Assembly (NCBI GenBank): GCA_001692895.1
Contig: KV748212.1
Span: 682,001-746,000, forward strand
DNA length: 64,000 nucleotides
Origin: Cenococcum geophilum 1.58
Lineage: Eukaryota; Ascomycota; Dothideomycetes; Gloniales; Gloniaceae
Reading direction: 5' to 3'
Shown: positions 43,181 to 54,540 of the stretch, piece after piece
How positions within the stretch are numbered: the stretch's first letter is position 1
Layout: each line of letters opens with the position of its first letter
The notes under the pieces: generated by a model
The model's database searches: none
What the model was told of the DNA's origin: nothing
The model's input: the letters and a program-made list of their open reading frames with translations, nothing else
Position numbers and translations under genes: made by a program

Positions 43181-45660
43181 ATGCCGTCTGCGGTGAAACC
43201 ACCACAGACCCTGTACGACAAAGTCTCCCAGGACCATATTGTCGAGGAGAAAGAGGATGGAACGATTCTATTGTATATTGGTATGTCTCTGCCTTGGATT
43301 CGTTATAGGTCAGCGCTGACTGAATCTCCAGACAGGCATCTTGTGCATGAAGTGACTTCTCCCGTGAGTACCCGCTGTTAACCATGCAGCAGAAGCGGAG
43401 CATTGACACGGTGCAGCAAGCATTCGAAGGACTTCGGAATGCCAGCCGGAAAGTGCGAAGACCCGATTGTACCCTGGCAACAGTAGACCACGTACGTTTT
43501 TGTCCTCGGCTTTTCCACATTCTCGCCACTGACACCCACCAGAACATCCCCACCAGTTCCCGAAAGAACCTTACCACTACAGCAAAGTTTATTGATGAGG
43601 CAGACTCGCGGACACAATGCGTGACTCTCGAAGAGAATGTGAAGGATTTCGGCCTCACATACTTTGGCCTGGGAGACAAGCGACAAGGAATCGTACATAT
43701 CATCGGTCCAGAACAGGGTTTTACTCTGCCAGGCACCACAGTCGTTTGTGGTGATAGCCATACCTCCACACATGGAGCTTTCGGAGCTCTAGCATTCGGT
43801 ATCGGTACTAGCGAGGTCGAGCATGTTTTGGCTACACAAACATTAATCACACGACGGAGCAAAAATATGAGGGTCCAGGTTGATGGGCAACTTGCACCCG
43901 GTGTGAGCAGCAAAGACATTATCCTCCACGTAATCGGGGTTATCGGGACTGCAGGAGGTACTGGTGCTGTAATTGAGTTCTGCGGGTCTGCTATTAGAGG
44001 TTTGAGCATGGAAGCTCGCATGTCCATATGCAACATGTCAATTGAGGCTGGTGCAAGAGCGGGAATGGTCGCACCTGATCAAACAACATTCGACTATCTT
44101 AAAGGTCGGCCGTTGGCTCCCAAGCCTGATAGCCCAGAATGGAAGAAGGCTGTGGCATACTGGTCGAGTCTAAAATCAGATGAAGGAGCGAAATACGACA
44201 TGGACGTCTTCGTAGACTGTAAGGATATTGCTCCGACAGTTTCATGGGGTACATCTCCACAAGACGTCGTCCCTATCACAGGCGTTGTTCCTGGCCCCGA
44301 CGACTTCCAGGATGAGAATAAGAAGAAGGCCTGTGTTCGTGCTCTTGAGTACATGGGATTAACCCCAGGCACACCTATGCAAGACATTACCCTCGACAAA
44401 ATATTCATCGGCTCCTGCACGAATGCTCGAATTGAGGATCTTCGCGCTGCTGCCCGCGTTGTCGAAGGGAAGAAGATTGCTCCCAATCTTAAGCGTGCCA
44501 TGATCGTGCCAGGCTCTGGCCTAGTAAAGCGACAGGCTGAAGCTGAAGGTCTTGACAAAATCTTCACCGATGCTGGTTTTGAGTGGCGGGAGGCTGGCTG
44601 CTCCATGTGTCTTGGAATGAATCCCGATATTCTCTCGCCTCAAGAACGGTGTGCCAGTACGTCGAACCGTAACTTCGAAGGTCGACAAGGAGCTGGTGGT
44701 CGAACGCATCTTATGTCTCCCGTCATGGCCGCCGCGGCAGCTATCGTTGGAAAGCTTGCTGATGTCCGTAAACTCGCACCTCAGCCAACCTCTGCTAGCA
44801 AGGCCTCTCCGAAGGTCGAGCTAAATGCACAAACTGAGGATATTGAGAGTGATGATGATCTTGACCGCATCTTCGACACTCTTGTAGATCCTCAAACCCG
44901 CCCCACGAACTCCACCGCGGCTCATTCTTCAGGAGCTGGTATGCCTAAATTTACCACTCTCAGGGGCATCGCTGCTCCCATGGAGATCTCCAACATCGAC
45001 ACCGATGCCATTATTCCAAAACAATTCTTAAAAACAATCAAGCGATCCGGACTTGGGACTGCTCTCTTCCACGCTTGGCGCTACATCCCTGGCACGGACA
45101 AGGAGAATCCCGACTTTGTTCTGAACCAAGAGCCATACCGTAAATCCAAGATCCTCGTCTGCACCGGCCCGAACTTTGGATGCGGAAGCAGTAGGGAACA
45201 TGCGCCATGGGCACTGCTGGACTTTGGCATTACATGTGTGATCGCCCCCAGCTATGGTGACATTTTCTTCAACAATACATTCAAGAATGGCATGCTCCCG
45301 CTCATCATTCCTCCCGGTGAAGCCCTCAACGCCATCGCTGCTCAAGCTAAGGCTGGCCATGAGATCGAAGTCGACCTACCAGCGCAAGTCATTCGCAACG
45401 CAGATGGTAAGGAAATTGCGAGGTTCGAGGTCGACGAGTTCAGGAAACACTGCCTTGTGAACGGCCTTGATGATATCGGATTAACTATGGCGAATGCTGA
45501 TAAGATCGAGTCGTTCGAGCAGAAGAGGACGAAGGAGTGGCCATGGTTGGATGGGAGCGGGTATTTGGCTCGGCATAGGAGTGGACCGGTTAAAGTCGAT
45601 GCGGTACCCGTACCGACCACGAACCGGGGTGAGATCCTCAAGGAGCCCTTAGAGTGGTGA
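43181..45660 (+). CDS. LEU1: 3-isopropylmalate dehydratase (isopropylmalate isomerase)
   Basis: Four exons, 43181-43280, 43332-43363, 43417-43491 and 43543-45660, give 774 residues, close to the yeast protein. The start is [20 protein letters not shown]. Splices restore TILLYI+[11 protein letters not shown]+QAFEGLR and ATVDH+NIPTS. The enzyme interconverts 2- and 3-isopropylmalate in leucine synthesis. The aconitase-fold large domain has [20 protein letters not shown] and the three [4Fe-4S] ligands Cys361 (FIGSCTN) and Cys422/Cys425 (AGCSMCLG). An acidic linker (about residues 490-530) joins the swivel domain: [15 protein letters not shown] at about 611, with [20 protein letters not shown] before it. 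Fungi fuse the two bacterial subunits, as seen here. All key residues are present. Two predicted early introns are very short. Confidence 0.95.
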
Positions 45661-46328
45661 TGTGCGCGGCTTCTGCCAAATAAGAAGTTGGTAAGGAAAT
45701 GTCTGCCGGAGAGAAAAGTATAATGATTGTGTTTGGTAACGGTTGATGACTGAACCATATAGGGGAATGAGTCTATTGGACTTACTGGTATTCCTATCTG
45801 GCTGTGCTTTTCCTGGCTTTTGTCAGTGGCCTGGAAGGATTTTATTTCATTCTATATGGTCGGCCAGTTTGGCTTTATGGTTATGCTTAATAGGTGACAG
45901 CCTTAAATATCAAAGGCTTCTTGCAATCATCGTAATATCTGCACGATAAATTGCGCGAAGAGAATATGACATTCTTAGTTATACTTTTAAATTTTTCGCA
46001 GTGACATCTTCTATTGAAGTACCTAGGACACGGAGAAATTGAGTGTTTCAAGTACAAACCGGGTATGCGTAACATCCGGACCGAGATCTCAGATAAAATC
46101 GAAGTAATATTGAACCATTTAACCCATCCCATGCCCGAACGCCTAGATTCTAGTCTTAAAAGACCCGTACCGATGCCCTAGTCCTATGCAAAAACCCAGC
46201 CTAAGCATCAAATCGTCTAAAGCTCGCTTGAACGCAGGGAAGCCCGTTCGCCGCCAATACCTCAGCTCCAACCACAAGTCCAATTAATTTCACTTGTTTT
46301 ATGGGGATTCGGACGGTCTAAATGCGGT
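45661..46328. other. Intergenic region between convergent LEU1 and CDC73
   Basis: Serves as the two 3' flanks. Short frames only; no gene or repeat stands out. Confidence 0.5.
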
Positions 46329-47756
46329 CTACCTCGCTCCGCCAGGCCCATCCTTCCCCCACCCTCTCGCTCGCATATTCTCCTCAATCGAACCCCACAC
46401 CTGCTCCACAACCTCTCGGTCCCGCCACCTCCCCGCGCTACCCTGGACGCCGTTCCATTTGTCGACCTTGACGTTGATGACGCCACGGCCCCAGCCCTTG
46501 ACCACTGGCGGCGGCTCCTCACCTTGCCAGCCGACGTAGACGCCCAGGACGTGCGAAAACAGCTCGGTTGGCTGCGTCCACTTGTAGCCCTTGAACTGCC
46601 ATGTTTGGCCGGTGGTGAAGACAGCGACGACGCGCGACCAGTAGTCGGGCTTGAATTGGTCGGGAGTGTCGACGAGGATGAAGCGGAGCGGGCGCGAGGC
46701 GTCGATTGAGGGCAGAGTACGCGAGATGTGCAGGAGGTTGACGGACGTGGTGGACGCTTCAGCGCTATTGGCGGGGATGTAGACGCCGGAGTCAAGGAAG
46801 GATTTGATGTTGGACATGCGGAGGAGTGAACTGGCAGAGGGCGATAGCAGGATGATAGGTTCGAGGCGGCGGGAGGGCTTCTTGAGGTTCGAAACGAGGG
46901 CGGCGGACGGGGCAGGGAGGGCGGAGTTGGCTGGTGGTGCGGTACCTGGTCGGTTAGGGTGGCGCGATGTTAGGAAGGTTGCGGCGGTCTTGCGGACGTG
47001 GGAGAAGTCCTGGATGGTGTTGTTAGTAGGATACTATTTTCCCATGGAAGCAATGAGAGACTGTAGGACGGTAGCATGTTTGGAAAGCGGTGCCAATTAT
47101 GAACAGGTTAAGGGAATAGAGAGCAAACATACCGTAGGCTTGATTCCCCGTAACACACTGTTCCGATCTCCGATCTTCCTTTCTCCCTCATAAATCTCTA
47201 CCAACCTCGGATCCACTTGCCTTCCAGTCTTTCCTCCAGCCGCTGCACCCGTGGCCGGTACTGTTGCAGCACCTCCGGTGGCTCCAGACGCAACATCGGC
47301 AGCGCTTGTTGCTTGCGCGGTAGCAGCCTCAGAATCCAGAGGCTTGATATATTCACTCTCATCCGAGTGTCCCTGCAACCACGCTATCAAATCGAGCTTC
47401 TGGACGAATACGAGATTCTGCACGCCCCCGCCTGCGCCGCCGGGGAGCTCTTCATTGAGACGCTGGGTTGTAGCAATATATTCGGGGACAGTAGCATCCT
47501 TGTTTAGCCAGGCAAAGTAGATACTGCGCAAATCGATTGAAGTGCCAGCTGAGACAAATCGAGTCAGAGTAGTGAGAGGAAAAGAGCGGTGCGTATTATC
47601 ATGATTGAATTGGATGTGGGTTGCGAGTGCTATGTCTTGCTGAGGGTCATTGGTAGAGATGGGCTCAGCGGTTGTTGTTAAAAGAGGAGCAGTGTTGGTT
47701 GCAATAGCGCGGCGGAGGTTGAGGAGAGGATCTTCTAATTCAACCAAAGAAGCCAT
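46329..47756 (-). CDS. CDC73: Paf1 complex subunit Cdc73 (parafibromin family)
   Basis: Two exons, 47756-47133 and 47009-46329, give 434 residues. The 123-nt intron gtatgt..ctactaac..ccag joins LRGIKPT to DFSHVRKTAATFLTS, the conserved core just before the C-terminal domain. The N-terminus is MASLVELEDPLLNLRRAIAT, with an Ala/Gly-rich linker near residues 145-180. The C-terminal Ras-like fold domain reads PIILLSPSASSLLRMSNIKS, FLDSGVYIP, RFILVDTPDQFKPDYWSRVV, AVFTTGQTWQFKGYKW and GVINVKVDKWN. Cdc73 belongs to the nuclear Paf1 complex, which travels with RNA polymerase II and promotes histone modification during elongation. No damage seen. Convergent with LEU1. Confidence 0.92.
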
Positions 47757-49478
47757 AGCTGGGTGTTAAAGGAGAAGGCTGATGTTGGAGATGCAGAGCG
47801 ACGCTGGAGGTTGCGACACAGCTACGCGAGATTTTCTCGAGGTTCCTGCCAAGGCTCGCGTTCATTCTTTTACTTCATTTTTCAATGGAATAATAAGACG
47901 CCTTCAACCGGTCCCCTCATCGTTTTATTTATTTCACAAAAGATATATATCAGTGTATGAGAATATGACTTCATCTGCCCGTGGCACTATCAGGACCAAT
48001 TTCATCCCTAGGTAACTCCTGAGCCTCCTGGGCCGTCTTTCCGGTTAAAGCATCCTTCCCAACTCCGGTTAGTCTTCTCTCAAAACCATAACCAATTCAT
48101 CACAGTATAATTTCATCGTATTTGGTTGCAAATGTAATTGATGGAAGAGGTTTGAAATCAAGGGTCTAGCTAAGGCCAAGGATAAAATTCTCAAGATATA
48201 CATGATATGTCTGAGAGAATGGCAGTTGCAAGTTTAATCTGAGCAGCCCGCCTTACACACAAATTAGACGCATGTGTCGGCTCTTTCCAGGGGGGAACAG
48301 CAGAAAGAGTAATTCGTTCACTTATTAAAATCCAACAAACAATTTTGAAATACTGCTGGGTCCCCATAAGATGCTCAAGAGCCTAACATGTTAAAATAGT
48401 AACCAAGGAAATGAGGAGGGGGCACTTCAAAATTTCTTCCAAGACCCCAAAGTTGTCAGTGCCACAAATCCAGGCTTCATCCGAAATATATATTTGGTTC
48501 CACAACATTTCGTAGTACCATTGCAAGCGTCTATTGGTATTCTCCTGGATCATACTGAAACTCCTGTGGCACCTAGTCAAGAATCGGATAGAAGCAATTA
48601 CTCCGCCTCCGCCATCGTGTATTTGAGGCTTGGTGATCTCGAGAATTTTGCACCTGTGGCCATCGTATCCTGCTGCGGCTGAACGGCTGAAAACAATCAA
48701 GAAGGCCGTGTCGATCTGTAAAGCGAGTACGCGCCGACGTACGAGACGTGGCTATCCCTTCCGCTGGTATGGTTCTCTTGATCCTATTGATCCTATTGGC
48801 TGGCTTTTATCGATAACCGTAGGACCCATTTTACCAGCGGAAGGGATACCAAGATATTGTTTCCAGATGAATTCCTTGCCAAAACTGCCCTGATCGATGA
48901 TTTGCTCGCATATTTTGGCAGGGATGATCTTGCGCGCAAATCACAGGGCTGAGCGAGCTGAAGTGACACGCACAATCTCCACCGACTTAAAATCAAGCAT
49001 ATCCCGGACGAGAATGCGCTCGTTGAATTTTTAGTGGCCGCTAAAGCGATCTAATTTCTCGGTGGCTCCCGAATCCTCTCCTACCAAGTAGTAAGCATCG
49101 CAGCTTATACGGGACAGGAAAAGGAGGTTTACACGGAACCATTCTCGGCTTTCTTAACGTTACGTATTTCGATTCTTGCATTGGTCAGACCCATTTGAGC
49201 CGGGTATATACACTCTCTTACTTGACGCCATGGTCGGCAGACTACTCCTTGGCAAACAGTGGCGAAGTCACAGCAGGATTAGGTTTGTGAACAGTATGTC
49301 CCTGAATTACTTTCGAATATTTATAAAGCCTTGTAACTGGCCGTTCATTCTTTCAACCCACCAAAAGTACCACATTCGTTACCATTGCTTGTACCTGTCA
49401 CTCATTCCCTCTCCAAGAGGACTTACTCTCATTAATAAATACTTTTACCTACTTTGACCAATCCATACCTTCTTCATT
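47757..49478. other. Long intergenic region with an inverted repeat
   Basis: No complete gene is seen. A perfect 17-bp inverted repeat lies at 48753-48769 and 48832-48848. The minus strand between about 49160 and 48700 reads somewhat protein-like (ERILVRDMLDFKSVEIVRVT, KICEQIIDQGSFGKEF), with two stops, and may be a gene remnant that I cannot name. The 3' part (49380-49478) is the GPI-protein promoter. Confidence 0.45.
48753..48848. repeat. Perfect 17-bp inverted repeat, 62-bp loop
   Basis: Left arm tatcccttccgctggta at 48753-48769; right arm taccagcggaagggata at 48832-48848. The match extends a few bases further with one inserted base. Could be the termini of a tiny MITE or a hairpin. Confidence 0.85.
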
Positions 49479-51389
49479 ATGAGATTCTCATCTCTCGGCC
49501 TCTTGGCCGGACTTGCAGTCTGTGCGGTAGCAGAAGACCTCCTTTTCATAGATTCATTGCAGGATAAGGAGTATGACGAAGCTATTGCATTGGGCTATAC
49601 AGCAAAGGTTGTGACCGAGACTGAATGGAGAGCCATGACTACAGCCGATTTCGCGGCATTCAGGGCCATTGTCATTTCTGACCCGGATTGCGGAGACATT
49701 AGTCAAATTAAGTTCTTGGAGGACACTAAAGCCGTTTGGTCTCCTGCTATTCTTGGGAACATAATCCTAATCGGTATACCTCCTTGCAAACGAAGGCCGC
49801 TCTCTCGCTTTACTAATGATTCGAAAGGAACCGACCCAACCTTCCACTTCGGTACAGGTGGTGCGCAAACATTGATTGACAATAGCATCAAGTTCGTCGC
49901 TTCCGGGAAGACTCCAGGTGGGGTCGATCAGACTGGTCTCTACTTCGCTCTCTCTTGCTATTATAACGACATCGATTCATCTGCAGTTGATGCTCTCTCG
50001 GCGTTTGGTGACTTCACCGTTCGTGGAAACCTCAATTGCTACGACAAGGCTCACTTGGTGGCCCACTCCGATGCCATGACCTCCCTCGATGATGCTGCTA
50101 TATCCGACTGGGGCTGCAGTGTTCACGAAGCATTCTCTTCATATCCATCAGTCGGCCTCAATGGATTCCAAGCTCTTGCTATTGCTCAGGATATCATTGG
50201 TGATGGTAGTCAGACCTTTGGTGATGGCACTATTGGTCTTCCTTATATCATCAGCCGTGGTGCTACTCCTGCTAAGTGCGGCGATGGGGTTTGGGACAAG
50301 AGTTTTGGAGAGGAATGTGATGATGGCAATACGGTTAATGGAGATGGTTGCTCTGCCAGCTGCAAGTGTGAGAGTGGTCTACCCAAGGGTGATGGAACTT
50401 GCCTACCAGCACCTGGAGGAAATATCAGCACTCCTATCAGCACTCCTATTAGCACACCAATCAGCAGCGGCTCTGTTAGTGGATACCCGACGCCGCATGG
50501 CGGTTACTATGGGTAAGACAATCAATTAGACTCTCTTGCGGTGTTTGCTAACATTTCTTTCAGCAACCACAGCGACACAGCGACACCTCCCTATCCCTAC
50601 CCATCTACAACCGTGAAGCCATTCTACCCACCCCCATATGTCACTCCTAAGTGCCCAACGGGGCCCAAGATTGTTGGTGTCGAAGTCATTGTCGAGGTCA
50701 CAATCACGGAATCCTGCAAGACAATCGACTCTACTTCCACAGGTATGTCTACCTACAACTTGAAATAATAACTCTTAATTGATACTTTCTAGTCACCGAA
50801 ACCATAACTGTGCCTTGCGCCACAAAAGAAAGGCCAATCTACGATGTTGAAACTTCTGGTCTCCCGTGCTACGTCTGCGCGATGAGCTCTGAGGGCATTA
50901 GCTGCCCAACCAGCCATTTCCTCACTGTATCTACAGTAAGTAGCATGCATAAATTCTCTCCGCCAAATTTATACTAATCTAACCTAGACGGCCTGCCCTT
51001 CATGCTCCGGTGGCCTCCTCCCGACATACGCTCCTCCTGTCATCTACACCAGCAGCTCATGCTCCGGTTACACTCTGACCAACACCGATATAATCACCCC
51101 CGGCGCATCCGCATACACTTACCCCGCGATCCCATACCCAACCACCAAGCCGCATGAACACCAGGAAACCGCGACCACAACGGAAGCCACCGCCTATGCG
51201 ACTCACAGCGTGTACGGTGTCCCGAGCGGCACCGGCATAGCCACCTACAAAGCCACCGGCACCGGTTCCGCCACGCCTTATAAGCCGACCTCATCAGTCG
51301 TCCCCTTCACTGGTGGCGCGGGCAGCAATGCGGTCGCTTTCTCTGCACTGATCGGCGGAGCGTTGCTGGCGCTGGCAACGATGCTATAA
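49479..51389 (+). CDS. Secreted GPI-anchored Cys-rich cell-wall protein
   Basis: Five exons (49479-49773, 49828-50512, 50564-50742, 50793-50935, 50988-51389) give 567 residues, all junctions in phase. MRFSSLGLLAGLAVCAVAED is a clear signal peptide. Residues 20-240 form a globular domain with ILIGTDPTFHFGTGG and GLYFALSCYYND; this is a fungal secreted domain I recognise only as recurrent. Residues about 249-277 are a Cys/Asp motif, CGDGVWDKSFGEECDDGNTV then NGDGCSASCKC, like DUF4215/Myxococcus Cys-rich repeats. A (STPI)n linker, a VTETITVPC-type fungal wall segment and a Ser/Thr/Pro-rich stretch follow. The C-terminus GAGSNAVAFSALIGGALLAL is a GPI-attachment signal. It probably acts at the wall or plasma membrane. 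The first intron is 54 nt and lacks stops, so retention would also read through. Confidence 0.8.
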
Positions 51390-52417
51390 GCAGATGCCTA
51401 AGGTGCTGATGATTTGGTCGGATGGTTGTGACGGATGACGGACGGTGTTGGTTGGTGGATTGCTTTTTATTTTACTTTTGTGGGGTTAATTTTCGAGAGG
51501 GGACGGGTGATTGGTGATTTTTGTAGGATAGAAGATTGGCAAGGCTTAATTCTATTCTGATTTGCTCTGCCGGGGAGAGGGTTCATAATGTATTTGTGAT
51601 ATTACCATTAGAACCAAGCTCTGGAAGGTTCTTCGATCATTCATCAAGAATATAAATGAGAGTATTTCAAGGGATATTGCGATAATTGACGGTATCATTG
51701 TCAGATCTGCTATGCGTCTATCCTCATACTACCTCAACCAAGAAAGCAACAACTTTCGCGGTGAAAAGGGTAAAACCAAAGCATTGCTCTCTTTATCAAG
51801 CGGCTTGCCGGAGACTTGTGGATTAAAAACTGTAGTGAAGACTATTCCCGCTACAATGTAATATTAATAAAAGTTTTAATATTTATGATATATATTTACC
51901 GCGTGTAAGTTTCTTCCAGCCAATTAGAAGCTAGCTTGGCAAAGTTTAAAAGTCTAAGACCTGAAAGTAATAGAGTACTTGTAAACTTGGGTCAATGAGC
52001 ATTTAGGTACGATTTTAAATATTGAACTACGTATAAGAAAAATAATACTACTATCTACAAAATACACCAGCTATCCCGCGGGATATGAGGGATAACTTCG
52101 GATAGGCGAGAGCCAAACAAACAAATCCAAATACTATTTACACGTCCTCTTTGATTGCGATCAACAGTCGTATTACTCGTAAGGCGGGCATGACAGGCTG
52201 CAGTTCCCAGTGGCGGCCTGATTCGTAAGCGCGACTAGGATTAAAGAAGGAAAGTAGAATGACAGCTGACATGCGATAACATGCCGGCGGCTGAGTAGTC
52301 CGGTAGCTGCCGTGCCTAGAGAAAGGCATATAATTCTCCGCGCTCCTTTTCCTAAACCAATGCAATGTAGAAACAAGTCTAGATCCTTCTAGCTATACCA
52401 ACAAACTTCGCACTCAT
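51390..52417. other. Intergenic region between convergent genes
   Basis: 3' flanks of the GPI and PAN-domain genes. 51840-52060 is AT-rich. 52138-52376 has short minus frames without motifs. No gene supported. Confidence 0.5.
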
Positions 52418-53878
52418 TTATGTAGGCAGCTCTAGGGGTAATTGCGGTGGCTGTGGCTGTTGCTTGTATCTCACTCCCCCTTGGTTAACATATGCCTGGC
52501 CCATCTCTGTAGTCCCCATTTCCGTAGTCTGGCTAGAATCAAGCTCGGTGGGAGAGTAATGGTTTGCGGGCGCGAGCGAGTACTCCTGTTGCTTGGGCTG
52601 AGCCGCACGTTTTCGCCACCAGAGGAATGCTCCGATAAGTAACGCGATGGCTGCAATACTACCGATAACAGGGCCAGCAATCCACGCCTTGCTACTGCTG
52701 CTGCCGCTGCCAGAAGATGGCTGATTGATGCCACTAGGCTTGGACGTTGGAATCGAGGTGCCCGTGAGGAGAGCAAAGGTAGTGTTGGCGTTATTAGTAA
52801 CCACGCTCGTTGTGTTCTGGAGGTAACAGTTCTGGAAACCACCCTGCAGTGTGCTATCGAATAGAACACCGACGCAGCCCTGCTTGTTGTTCGCGCAGGT
52901 ATCCATACAACTAGTCAGGTTTGCCCGATGGACAGATGTGATGTTTGTTCCAGCATTTAGCTGTCCACAATGAATCTCAAATGTTTTGCCGCCGGTGGTA
53001 TAGGAATTGTCGCGAGGGCAGGTGGTGTTGATCGTTTCTATGCTTGTGACAACTGCCGTGTGTAGTACTCCCTGACCAGTTGCCGGGTTATCAATGGCAT
53101 TCGCAGATCCAGTCTTCGGCCAGCAGTTTGCATATCCGATTTCCATGCCAGGGTTCCACGATACAGCGAGGCAGAGTGGGTGAGATTGTGCGCATATTCT
53201 CATGCATTCCTGCAGGCTGTCGGCATGCCAATACCCAACAAAAGGCGAAGGAAGACATTCAGGGTACTCCTGGAAGCAATCGTCGAAGCCACCGATGACT
53301 TTCCCGCAGTGGATGGTGAAGCCTTCGCCGCTGTTCAGGGTCTGCACCGAGAGGTCGCTGAAAGGACAAGAGGTGTTCAGCGGCGAAAGTTGTGACCGTG
53401 GGACCAACGCAGTGTGAGAGCCTGTTTCTGGATAAAGGCGTGATGTAGATATGGTGGAGGTTTTAATCCAGCAATCCGTGGTGTTTTGGTTCCATACCAC
53501 CCCGTAACATCCCTCGCTGTCGCCCCAATACCTCGAGCAATGTTCCATACATTCTTCCATTGTGCTCACTTTGAACTGCGATGGAATGTCGCTCTGTGGA
53601 TCGTTCTGATTGCAATACATGGTGAAATTCATGCCATTTCGGCTCTGATAGCCGCTGGGACATTGGGACGAAGCGCGGATTTCCAGATCGCGGGTTTCAA
53701 GCTCGGGGACTTCGATGCCGCCAATTTCGAGACTTTCTAAGACAGATGGTCAGACAAGCTCGAGGAAGAGTTAATATCGCATCGGGGTCCTACCTATTGC
53801 TGTGCCTATGGAGAGAGCGGCGATGGATATCAGAGTCCAACCGCACAAACTCCATGACCATGAGCTATCGTTCCTCAT
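52418..53878 (-). CDS. PAN/Apple-domain single-pass membrane protein
   Basis: Two exons, 53878-53794 and 53736-52418, give 467 residues. Exon 1 encodes MRNDSSWSWSLCGWTLISIA and ALSIGTAI, a probable signal peptide or signal anchor, joined in phase to ESLEIGGIEVPELETRDLEI. Three Cys-rich repeats follow, each with an F.(M/I)(Y/H)C start, a SxxxCMxxC(A/S) middle and a final CYL/CW: about residues 63-118, 168-235 and 281-336. These look like PAN/Apple modules, used elsewhere for carbohydrate or protein binding. After a Ser/Gly-rich stalk comes a transmembrane helix at about 379-402 (AWIAGPVIGSIAAIALLIGA), then RKR and a Gln/Pro-rich cytoplasmic tail ending LELPT. Further 5' coding sequence is possible: an open frame MEDSDPSHFKAVL starts near 54082. 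Confidence 0.7.
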
Positions 53879-54540
53879 TTTGGCCGAGAATCCTCAGAGA
53901 TGTTCGAAGGAGGGAAGCAGTGTGACAACGGGAACAAGTAGAATTTTAGGCATGAATTTTAGGTGGATGAGTTTCAAGATGGGCAGGGCCATGGCTCCAT
54001 GTATTTCCCGGCGGAGGCGACCAGGGCTCGCCGGAGGTGTCAGACAACACTGCCTTGAAGTGGGAAGGATCTGAGTCCTCCATGGTTGCGTAGGAGGGTA
54101 TTGGCCGTAGAGCGGTGCTTATGCCTGCGGTGTTTTTATTTTAGTCAGAACTATGGGGGCCAGCCTTACCAACTTCCTCACTCAGGGATCAGCGCTCAGA
54201 CCCTCACCCACTCGTGCCACTCAAAATAGGGAACCGCGCCACCATCTCTTGGGAGCTCAGCCCTGCGACTGGTGTGGCAAGAGGGATCTTCTGGTCAAGG
54301 CCCCGCTTCAGGGAAATATCTACTGAAGCTTGCAGAAATCATGAGGGCTTGCCAAGTTATTATCCCGGTAATCGAGCGCCAACGGCCTGCAATATGTGAC
54401 TCAGATGGACATGTCTATGTGGCTAAGCGAGCACTGCAGCAGCACCCCTGCATCTCAGCAACACCAACATCATCAACATTCACAAAATTGAGCCTTGCTT
54501 GCTTGCTTTCCATATTAGTCTTATTTAAGAGCNAATGCCT
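53879..54540. other. Upstream region of the PAN-domain gene and island edge
   Basis: Holds the promoter of the minus-strand PAN gene, possibly an extra 5' exon near 53960-54082. Composition changes from normal to TpA-rich between about 54510 and 54550, with an N at 54532, marking the start of the next repeat block. Confidence 0.5.

Noticed and set aside
43089-44036. 315-codon minus-strand open frame
   Set aside because: Antisense to LEU1, whose frame contains all conserved aconitase motifs.
46262-46795. 177-codon minus-strand open frame
   Set aside because: Alternative frame over CDC73 exon 2, Ser/Arg-rich from GC-rich codons.
50089-50529. 146-codon plus-strand open frame
   Set aside because: Alternative frame within exon 2 of the GPI protein; lacks the Cys pattern and splice continuity.
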